This document shows, piece by piece, positions 41,716-49,050 of a DNA stretch of 64,000 bases. This stretch comes from Allocatelliglobosispora scoriae. Its GTDB lineage: Bacteria; Actinomycetota; Actinomycetes; Mycobacteriales; Micromonosporaceae. The stretch's first letter is position 1, and every line of letters begins with the position of its first letter. The stretch is taken from contig NZ_JACHMN010000002.1 of the NCBI RefSeq assembly GCF_014204945.1, positions 1,936,503 through 2,000,502 on the forward strand, in the 5' to 3' direction. The notes under the pieces are model-generated. The model was not told the DNA's origin, did not search any database, and was given only the letters and a program-made list of their open reading frames with translations. The position numbers were made by a program, and so were the translations under genes.

Positions 41716-43875
41716 ATGTCAGCCACGCAGTCCGATCCCAGCCCGCTCGAACAGGAGATAGCTGCCGAGCAGCGGCACGTGGATCGCGTCTACTCGCAGC
41801 TCACCAGGCTCCGCGAGACTGCGGCCCGCTCCGAGGCTGAGGGATACCGGATGGCCGGTGCCCGAGTGCCCGGGTCGCTGGTCGAGCGCGACGCGATGGT
41901 GTTCCACGCGGCGCGGCGGCGCCTCGTGCTCGACACCGAGCACGAGGGGCTCGTCTTCGGCCGGCTCGACCTGCGCGATCACGAGGCCCCCCGCTATGTC
42001 GGGCGCATCGGGATCCGCGAGGAGCAGACCCACGCCGAGTCGCTGCCCGACGCCGAGCGCGCCGAGCCCCTCGTCATCGACTGGCGGGCACCGGCTGCCG
42101 AGCCGTTCTACCGGGCCACCGCCGCGCATCCGCAGGGCGTGATCCGGCGCCGCATGATCCAGTCGGCGGGCGAGACCGTCATCGGCATCGAGGACGACCT
42201 GCTCGACCCCGAGGCCGCGCCGCCCGGGATGACCGTGATCGGCGACGGTGCCCTGCTCGCGGCACTCAGTCGGGCCAAGGGCACCGGGATGCGCGACATC
42301 GTCGCCACGATCCAGCAGGAGCAGGACGTCGCGATCCGGGCACCGGGCGGCGGCATCACGATCGTCGAGGGCGGCCCCGGTACGGGTAAGACGGCCGTGG
42401 CCCTGCACCGTGCCGCCTACCTGCTCTACTCCGACCGGGCCCGCTTCGCCGGAGGTGGCGTGCTCATCGTCGGCCCCTCCCCCGTCTTCGTCGACTACAT
42501 CTCCTCGGTGCTCCCCTCGCTCGGCGAGGACACCGCGACGCTGCGCTCCCTCGGCCAGCTCGTCGACGGGCTGAAGGCCCGCCGCGAGGAGACCCCGGAC
42601 GTGCACGCGCTCAAGGGGTCGCTGCGGATGCGGCAGGTGCTGCGCCGGGCCGCCGAGGACGCCGCACCCAGCGCGGCCGGGCTGGGGCTGCGCATCCGCT
42701 ACCGGGGCGAGTGGCTGGAGCTGCCGGCCCGCGAGGCGGAGCGGATCCGTCGGCGCGTCGGCAAGGGCGCCAAGCGCAACGAGATCCGCGCCCGGGCCTT
42801 CACCGCCGTGCTCGACGTGCTCTGGGCCCAGGCCGCACCCCGGCTGAAGACGCTGGAGCAGTCCCAGTTCGACGAGGAGCTCGCCGACCACGAGGAGTTC
42901 CGCACCTTCCTCAAGCGCTGGTGGCCCCGACTGCGCCCGATCGATGTCCTGCGCTTCCTCGCCGAGCCCCGCCGCCTGCGGTGGTATGCGGAGGGCATCC
43001 TCTCCCCCGCCGAGCAGCGGCAGCTCATCGCCTCGATCCCGGACCTCGACACCGAGCCCTCGATCGACGACGTGGCCCTGCTGGACGAGATCGACGAGCT
43101 GATCGGCCGCCCGCCGAAGACCCGCAAGCGGGCCGGGCAGGCGTTCACGGTCGGCGGCGTCCGGGAGGTCACCACCTTCGCCGATCGCCAGCGGGCCACC
43201 CGCAACGTGGAGCCGCGGGAGGGCGACTACCGCGACTTCGCGCACGTGATCGTGGACGAGTCGCAGGACGTGACGCCGATGCAGTGGCGGATGCTCGGCC
43301 GGCGCGGGCGGATCGCCTCCTGGACGATCGTCGGCGACCCGGCCCAGTCGGCGTGGACCGGTGACGCGACCGAGGTCGCCCGGGCCCGGGACACGGCGCT
43401 CGGCTCCCGAGCCCGGCACCGCCACGCCCTCACCACCAACTACCGCAACCCGGCCGAGATCTTCGAGGTCGCGGCGGAGGAGATCCGGCGGATCGCACCC
43501 GATCAGCCGCTGCCCCGGGCGGTCCGGTCGACCGGCGTGGCGCCGGTGCACCTCATCGTCGAGCCGGGCGACCTGGAGAAGTCGGTCCTCGACGCGCTCG
43601 GCGACCTGCGCAACGAGGTGGCGGGCACGGTCGGCGTCATCGCGCCGGACCAGTCCACCCGCGACCTGATCATCGGGTGGCTCGGGGCCGAGCTGCCGGA
43701 TCGGGTCCAGGTCGTGACGGGTCTCCAGGCCAAGGGCATGGAGTACGACGGCGTTCTCATCGTCGAGCCGGGCGTACTGCGTGCGGACTCGACGGCCGGC
43801 GTACGCACCCTCTATGTCGCCCTGTCCCGCGCGACCCAGCGCCTCACCACTCTGGCGACGACGCCCTGGCGCTGA
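41716..43875 (+). CDS. helD: HelD-type RNA-polymerase-recycling ATPase
   Basis: A 719-residue superfamily 1 helicase-like protein. N-terminal coiled coil (EQEIAAEQRHVDRVYSQLTRLRETAARSEAEG) of the kind that enters the polymerase secondary channel. Walker A IVEGGPGTGKTAVAL, Walker B-like HVIVDESQDVTPMQWRML, motif III GDPAQSAWTGD, and LTTNYRNPAEI and YVALSRATQRL. HelD releases stalled RNA polymerase from DNA; some actinobacterial versions (HelR) also give rifampicin resistance, but I found no rifamycin-associated element upstream. ATG start after GGGAG. Followed by a strong hairpin. Confidence 0.9.
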   Translation: MSATQSDPSPLEQEIAAEQRHVDRVYSQLTRLRETAARSEAEGYRMAGARVPGSLVERDAMVFHAARRRLVLDTEHEGLVFGRLDLRDHEAPRYVGRIGIREEQTHAESLPDAERAEPLVIDWRAPAAEPFYRATAAHPQGVIRRRMIQSAGETVIGIEDDLLDPEAAPPGMTVIGDGALLAALSRAKGTGMRDIVATIQQEQDVAIRAPGGGITIVEGGPGTGKTAVALHRAAYLLYSDRARFAGGGVLIVGPSPVFVDYISSVLPSLGEDTATLRSLGQLVDGLKARREETPDVHALKGSLRMRQVLRRAAEDAAPSAAGLGLRIRYRGEWLELPAREAERIRRRVGKGAKRNEIRARAFTAVLDVLWAQAAPRLKTLEQSQFDEELADHEEFRTFLKRWWPRLRPIDVLRFLAEPRRLRWYAEGILSPAEQRQLIASIPDLDTEPSIDDVALLDEIDELIGRPPKTRKRAGQAFTVGGVREVTTFADRQRATRNVEPREGDYRDFAHVIVDESQDVTPMQWRMLGRRGRIASWTIVGDPAQSAWTGDATEVARARDTALGSRARHRHALTTNYRNPAEIFEVAAEEIRRIAPDQPLPRAVRSTGVAPVHLIVEPGDLEKSVLDALGDLRNEVAGTVGVIAPDQSTRDLIIGWLGAELPDRVQVVTGLQAKGMEYDGVLIVEPGVLRADSTAGVRTLYVALSRATQRLTTLATTPWR

Positions 43876-43901
43876 AATCTCTTGCAATAGATCCTCTGTG
43901 T

Positions 43902-43941
43902 ACGGCATGGGGCTCCAGCTGCGGCTGGGGCCCCATGCCGT
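43902..43941 (+). terminator. Terminator hairpin of helD
   Basis: ACGGCATGGGGCTCCAGC pairs with GCTGGGGCCCCATGCCGT over a TGCG loop (one mismatch), 26 bases after the helD stop. Confidence 0.85.
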
Positions 43942-44010
43942 TGCCCGCACTGATTTCGGCACCAGGAAGGGCTTCACGGGACTGAAACACGGTGCTAACG
44001 TTCCGGCAAC

Positions 44011-44030
44011 TCCTGCAAGACTTTGCAGGA
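44011..44030. promoter_or_regulatory. MalR-type operator candidate before the alpha-amylase gene
   Basis: TCCTGCAA-GACT-TTGCAGGA: perfect 8-bp arms with a 4-base centre, 42 bp before the amylase start. CTGCAA/TTGCAG repeats are a known feature of Streptomyces amylase promoters controlled by MalR and glucose. Confidence 0.7.
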
Positions 44031-44072
44031 ACCCACCCGCTCTGACTCCCCCATCCTTCCGAGGGAGCAACA

Positions 44073-46223
44073 GTGAAACATCGCCATCTAGCGGCGGCGC
44101 TCGCCAGCGCGCTGTTCGCCGCAACGGCGGTCGCGGCGTTCGCCCTGCCGCAGACCGCCACCCCGCAGACCGTCCCGGTCAGCGCCAACTCCAGTCCCGG
44201 CACCCGCGACGTCATCGTCCACCTCTTCGAGTGGCCGTGGGCGTCGATCGCCAGCGAGTGCACCAACGTCCTGGGTCCCAAGGGCTTCGGTGCGGTGCAG
44301 GTCTCGCCGCCGCAGGAGCACGTCGTGCTCTCCGGCCAGTCCAACCCGTGGTGGCAGGACTACCAGCCCGTCAGCTACCAGCTCGTCAGCCGCCGGGGTG
44401 ACCGGGCGGCTTTCGCGAGCATGGTCTCGACCTGCCACGCGGCGGGCGTGAAGATCTATGTCGACGCGGTCCTCAATCACATGGCGGGCGGCGCGTCCAC
44501 GGGCGTCGGCTCGGCGGGCTCGACCTATTCGCAGTACAACTACCCCAACGCCGGATACACCACGAACGACTTCCACCACTGCGGACGCAACGGCAACGAC
44601 GACATCGTCTCCTGGGGCGACCGCTGGGAGGTGCAGAACTGCGAGCTCGTCGACCTGTCGGACCTGAAGACCGAGGCGGGCAACGTGCGGGGCAAGCTCA
44701 CGGCGTACCTCAATGACCTGGTCGGGCTCGGCGTGGACGGCTTCCGGGTGGACGCGGCGAAGCACGTGCCCGTCGCCGACCTGCAGGCGATCTACGGCGG
44801 CGTCAGCGGATCGCCCTACATCTATCAGGAAGTGATCGAGGGCGGTTCGGGCGAGATCTCGCCGAGTGAATACACCGGCATCGGCGACGTGACCGAGTTC
44901 CGCAGCGGCGACGTCGTCGGCAACGCCTTCCGGGACGGCAACCTGTCGGGCCTCAACGGCCTGCCGGGCAGCATGCTGCTGAGCTCGGGCGACGCGGTCA
45001 CCTTCGTCGACAACCACGACACCCAGCGCAACGGCCGGGCGCGGCTGACCTACAAGAACGGCAGCACCTACGGGCTCGCCGAGGCGTTCCTGCTCGCCTA
45101 CAACTACGGCACGCCCGCGCTGATGTCGAGCTTCACCTTCAGCAACAACGAGGCCGGTCCGCCCACCGCGGGCAACGGCACCACCAACCAGGTGACCTGC
45201 GGTTCCGGCTGGGAGTGCGAGCACCGCTGGCGCACCATCGCCAACCTGGTCGGCTTCCACAACGCGGTGGCCGGAACCTCGGTCACCAACTGGTGGAGCA
45301 ACGGCAGCAGCCAGATCGGCTTCGGCCGGGGCGCCAACGGCTACGCCGTCTTCAACCGCGGATCGTCGCTGACGCAGACCTTCACCACCGGCCTGCCGGC
45401 GGGCACCTACTGCGACGTGGCGAACGGCGACTTCAGCGGCACGAGCTGCTCCGGTGCCGTCTACACGGTCAACGGGTCGGGCCAGTTCACCGCCACGGTG
45501 GCGGGCGGCTCGATGCTCGCGCTGCACATCAACGCGCGTACCAGCGGGAATCCGTCGCCCAGCCCGAGCAGCACGCCGAGCGGTTGCACGACCGTGGCCG
45601 TGACCTTCTCCGTGACCGCGGCCACCACGAGCGGCCAGAACGTCTTCGTCACCGGCAGCATCACGCCGCTGACCAACTGGAGCACCACCGCGCCGGTGGC
45701 GCTCACCTCCGGCGGCAACCAGATCTGGTCGGGCACGGTCAACATCCCGGCGGGGCAGGCGTTCGAGTACAAGTACATCAAGAAGGACGGTGCCGGGGCG
45801 GTGACCTGGGAGAGTATCAGCAATCGCAGCCGCACCGTACCGACCGGGGTCTGCGCGGTGACCGTCAGCGAGACGTGGAACAACACGACCCAGCCGAGCC
45901 CGTCCCCCACCGGTGGCGCCTGCACCTCGGTCGCCGCGACCTTCGCGGAGAACGCGACCACGGTCCTGGGCCAGAACGTCTACGTCGTCGGCAGCATCCC
46001 GCAGCTCGGCACCTGGGCTCCGGGCAGCGCGATCCTGCTCAGCTCGGCGACCTATCCGGTCTGGACGGGCACGGTCACGCTCCCGCCGAACACGACCTTC
46101 CAGTACAAGTACATCAAGAAGGACGGCTCGGGCAACGTGATCTGGGAGAGCGACCCCAACCGGTCGCGTACCACCCCGAGCACCGCACCCTGCACCGCCA
46201 CCTACAGCGAGTCCTGGCGCTAG
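44073..46223 (+). CDS. Secreted GH13 alpha-amylase with two starch-binding (CBM20) modules
   Basis: A 716-residue extracellular amylase. Signal peptide 1 to about 35. Catalytic barrel about 45-400 with DAVLNH (region I), GFRVDAAKH (nucleophile Asp), IYQEVI (acid Glu) and FVDNHDTQ (transition-state Asp), then the usual C domain. Two tandem CBM20 modules follow Pro/Ser-rich linkers (about 505-605 and 615-716), both containing WSGTVNIPAGQAFEYKYIKKDG-like or WTGTVTLPPNTTFQYKYIKKDG-like surface sites and paired WES motifs. Two CBM20 copies are more than the common one. ATG start follows GAGGGAG. Regulated probably through the inverted repeat upstream. Confidence 0.95.
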   Translation: MKHRHLAAALASALFAATAVAAFALPQTATPQTVPVSANSSPGTRDVIVHLFEWPWASIASECTNVLGPKGFGAVQVSPPQEHVVLSGQSNPWWQDYQPVSYQLVSRRGDRAAFASMVSTCHAAGVKIYVDAVLNHMAGGASTGVGSAGSTYSQYNYPNAGYTTNDFHHCGRNGNDDIVSWGDRWEVQNCELVDLSDLKTEAGNVRGKLTAYLNDLVGLGVDGFRVDAAKHVPVADLQAIYGGVSGSPYIYQEVIEGGSGEISPSEYTGIGDVTEFRSGDVVGNAFRDGNLSGLNGLPGSMLLSSGDAVTFVDNHDTQRNGRARLTYKNGSTYGLAEAFLLAYNYGTPALMSSFTFSNNEAGPPTAGNGTTNQVTCGSGWECEHRWRTIANLVGFHNAVAGTSVTNWWSNGSSQIGFGRGANGYAVFNRGSSLTQTFTTGLPAGTYCDVANGDFSGTSCSGAVYTVNGSGQFTATVAGGSMLALHINARTSGNPSPSPSSTPSGCTTVAVTFSVTAATTSGQNVFVTGSITPLTNWSTTAPVALTSGGNQIWSGTVNIPAGQAFEYKYIKKDGAGAVTWESISNRSRTVPTGVCAVTVSETWNNTTQPSPSPTGGACTSVAATFAENATTVLGQNVYVVGSIPQLGTWAPGSAILLSSATYPVWTGTVTLPPNTTFQYKYIKKDGSGNVIWESDPNRSRTTPSTAPCTATYSESWR

Positions 46224-46230
46224 CCAGACC

Positions 46231-46313
46231 CAAGATCGCCGCAACTCTTCAAGAGTTGGTGTTAAGGCCCGGCGGCCTGAAGCACCAACTCTTGAAGAGT
46301 TGCGGCGATCTTG
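46231..46313. repeat. Palindrome family B, long double form, copy 2
   Basis: Perfect 31-bp arms (starting CAAGATCGCCGC and containing CAACTCTTCAAGAGTTG) around a centre with AAGGCC-CGGC-GGCCT. Same plan and much of the same sequence as 6912-6994. Lies between the convergent amylase and FtsX-type permease genes, 8 bases after one stop and 10 before the other. Confidence 0.92.
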
Positions 46314-46322
46314 CCCGGCGGC

Positions 46323-48875
46323 TCACTCGGCGGCGAGGCCCGCGATGATCGGGGCCCGGGCCGCCCGGCGCGCGGGCAGCAGTGCCGCGATGATCGCGGT
46401 GACGACGGCGAGGCCCAGGTAGAGCCCGAAGTCCAGCCACGGGATCACCGGATCGGCGTGGCCGTAGGTGTCGATCAGCCCGCGCGCCGCGAACCAGCCG
46501 ATCCCGCCGCCGAGCACGATCCCCACCCCGCCGCCGACGAGCGCCACCAGGACCGCTTCGGTGAGCAGGGCAAACCTCAGCTGAGCACGCCCCAGCCCCA
46601 ACGCCCGCAGCGTCGAGGACTCCCGGGTCCGCTCGAAGACCGACAGCGCCAGGTTGTTGGAGATGCCGAACATCGCGATCAGCACCGAGACCGCGAGCAG
46701 CCCGCCGAAGATCGTCATCAGCTCGCTGAACTTGCCGCTCAGCTCGTCCCGGCGCTCGGCCTGGGTGTCGATGCGGACCAGCGGATGAGCCGCGAGCGCC
46801 GCCGTGACCGCCGCCCGTCCGGCCTCCAGCGTGACGCCCTCCTTCAGATCGACGAGTGCCCGATCGGCGTCGCCCTGGCCGTAATCGCTGGTGAACTGCG
46901 CCCAGTCGAGCAGCACCTGCGCTCCGGTCGGCCCGTCGTCATAGACCGCGACGACCGTGACCCGCCCGGATCGCTCCAGCTCGAAGCTGTCGCCGACACC
47001 GAGGTCGAGCGACGCGGCGAGGTTGCGCCCGATCGCGACCGAGCCCGGCGCGAGGCCGTCCAACGACCCCGCGGTCACCTCCGGCCGGATCTTCCCGGCG
47101 AGCTGGTCGACGCTCCAGACATCGGTCCGCTCACTGTCCGCGAAGACATATTCGCGGGTACGCACAGCAGCCACCGCCGCGAACTCCCCGCCCGGGTGCC
47201 CCCGCAGATCGGCGAGGACCGACGGATCCAGCGTCGGCGACGGCCCCCCGATCCGAGCCGGGATCGGCGACACCTGGAAGTCGATCGGGAAGTTCTCCGC
47301 CAGCTCTCGCTTGGACTGGTCCTGTGCCGTGGCGACGAGCACGGTGAGCGTGGACATCAGCGCCACCCCGATCATGAGTGCCATCGCCGTGGCCGCCGTA
47401 CGCCGGGGATGCCGCCCGGACTGCGTCGCCGCCAACCGCGCCGGTACGCCGAAGATCTTCCCCGGCAGCCAGCCGACCCACTGCACGATCCTCCCGGCGA
47501 CCAGCGGAGCGATGATGACGACGCCCGCACCGAGCGCGGATCCCCCGGCGAAGACGACCGGCATGGCGATGAACCCGGGCGGCGCGACCGCGATGAGGGC
47601 GAGCCCGAAGAGGGCGAATCCACCGGCGACGAGGATCCGGATGATCCGGCGCCCGGGCCGCACGGCGGCGAGCTCGGCCGTCCCCGACTGCCCCAGCGCG
47701 CCGAGCGGCGACACCTTGCTCGCCTGCCAGGCCGGGAGCAGCGCGGAGAGCACGGTGACGACGGTTCCGGTGATGAGGGCGATCGCGACCGTGGCGGGCT
47801 TGAGGACCAGCGCGTGATCGGGGATCTCGGTGGCGACCGCCTCCCGCCCGGTGAGCAGCACCCACCCCATCAGCAGGCTGGCGAGCACCCCGACGGCCGA
47901 GGCGGCAAGCCCGACGACCCCGGATTCGAGCAGCACCATGCCGTAGATCTGCGATTTGGTCGCCCCGACGCAGCGCAGCAGCGCCAGCCGGCGGGCACGC
48001 AGGGCGCCGAGGATGGTGAAGGTGTTGATGATGACGAAGCCGGAGACGACGAGCGCCACGATCGCGAAGGCGACCAGCACATAGAGGAAGCCGTCGACAT
48101 ACTTCGCGGCGTCGACGGCGAGGTCGTGGCGCAGCTCGGAGCCGGTGATGATGTCGACGTCGCGGCCGCGGTTCTCGATCTCGGCACGGATCGCCGCGGC
48201 GAGCTCCTCCTCGTCGACGCCGGGGCGCGCGGTGGCGACTATTTCGGCGTACCCCCAGGATTGGGTCAGGTCCACGAGCTGAGCGGGAGTGAGGACCGCG
48301 ACCGAGAGGCCCGACCAGCGCTTGTTGATCCCGAAGTCGAGGATGCCGACGAGCGTGAGCTTGGTGGTCCGCTCGTCGGTGCCGATGACCGTGACGGTGT
48401 CACCGACCTTGAACTGCTGCTCCTCGACGGTCCGCTTGTCGACGGCGACCTCACCGGCGGCCGCGGGGAGCCGACCGGTGCGGAGGTCGAAGACCGCGAG
48501 GGTCGGGTCGCCCGGCACGGAGAGCCCGACACCGGGCCGGTTGAAGTTGGTGAGCAGCTTGCCGTCGGCTCCGAGCAGACCCAGCTGCTCGACCCGCCGC
48601 GCGTCGACGTGGGCGACCTCCGGTACGCCGCGGACCCGGTCCAGATAGGCCGGTTCGAGGCGGCCGATGCCCTGCCAGCCGGTCTGGACGGAGACGTCGA
48701 CGTTGCGCGCCGCCCGGGCGAGGTCGTCATAGAACGCCGCCGAGGCGGTGTCGCCGTAGACGAGCGTCCCGGCCAGGAAACCCACGCCCCCGATGATCGC
48801 CGCCGCGGTCAGCAGCAGCCGGGTCACGTTGGTCCGGCACTCGGCGAGCGCCAGCCGGATGATCGGATGTGTCAC
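46323..48875 (-). CDS. FtsX/MacB-type ABC transporter permease (duplicated)
   Basis: An 850-residue permease with two FtsX-like halves. Helix 1 (LLLTAAAIIGGVGFLAGTLV) precedes a large extracytoplasmic domain (about 45-260), then three helices (FLYVLVAFAIVALVVSGFVIINTFTIL and on), a middle helix (IRILVAGGFALFGLALIAVA), a second periplasmic-type domain (about 515-690) and the last helices (LMTIFGGLLAVSVLIAMFGISNNLALSVFERT; AVVTAIIAALLPARRA). Such proteins export lipids, lipoproteins or peptides with a separate ATPase, usually next door; none is present at either side here. GTG start. Substrate unknown. Confidence 0.88.
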   Translation of the reverse strand: MTHPIIRLALAECRTNVTRLLLTAAAIIGGVGFLAGTLVYGDTASAAFYDDLARAARNVDVSVQTGWQGIGRLEPAYLDRVRGVPEVAHVDARRVEQLGLLGADGKLLTNFNRPGVGLSVPGDPTLAVFDLRTGRLPAAAGEVAVDKRTVEEQQFKVGDTVTVIGTDERTTKLTLVGILDFGINKRWSGLSVAVLTPAQLVDLTQSWGYAEIVATARPGVDEEELAAAIRAEIENRGRDVDIITGSELRHDLAVDAAKYVDGFLYVLVAFAIVALVVSGFVIINTFTILGALRARRLALLRCVGATKSQIYGMVLLESGVVGLAASAVGVLASLLMGWVLLTGREAVATEIPDHALVLKPATVAIALITGTVVTVLSALLPAWQASKVSPLGALGQSGTAELAAVRPGRRIIRILVAGGFALFGLALIAVAPPGFIAMPVVFAGGSALGAGVVIIAPLVAGRIVQWVGWLPGKIFGVPARLAATQSGRHPRRTAATAMALMIGVALMSTLTVLVATAQDQSKRELAENFPIDFQVSPIPARIGGPSPTLDPSVLADLRGHPGGEFAAVAAVRTREYVFADSERTDVWSVDQLAGKIRPEVTAGSLDGLAPGSVAIGRNLAASLDLGVGDSFELERSGRVTVVAVYDDGPTGAQVLLDWAQFTSDYGQGDADRALVDLKEGVTLEAGRAAVTAALAAHPLVRIDTQAERRDELSGKFSELMTIFGGLLAVSVLIAMFGISNNLALSVFERTRESSTLRALGLGRAQLRFALLTEAVLVALVGGGVGIVLGGGIGWFAARGLIDTYGHADPVIPWLDFGLYLGLAVVTAIIAALLPARRAARAPIIAGLAAE

Positions 48876-48922
48876 CGCGCCATTGTGCCCGCTTCACCTG
48901 TGAGCCCACCCCGTCACGTTGT

Positions 48923-48968
48923 GCAGCAAAGCGGGGCCATTCCCTTCAGAATGGCCCCGCTTTGCTGC
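48923..48968. terminator. Palindrome between GH74 and permease genes (family E, single copy)
   Basis: Perfect 19-bp stem (GCAGCAAAGCGGGGCCATT and complement) with loop CCCTTCAG. Downstream of the GH74 gene and upstream of the permease, both on the minus strand; probable terminator or insulator. Confidence 0.8.
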
Positions 48969-48987
48969 AAAACGTAGCCGTGGGGAT

Positions 48988-49021
48988 GGGAGCGGATCGG
49001 CCGCCGAGCCGACCCGCTCCC
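48988..49021 (-). terminator. Terminator hairpin of the GH74 gene
   Basis: GGGAGCGG and CCGCTCCC with an additional GGC/GCC inner pairing, 30 bases after the GH74 stop on the minus strand. Confidence 0.7.
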
Positions 49022-49050
49022 TTTCTCCACCGCCCGAGGAGGATCCTTGG

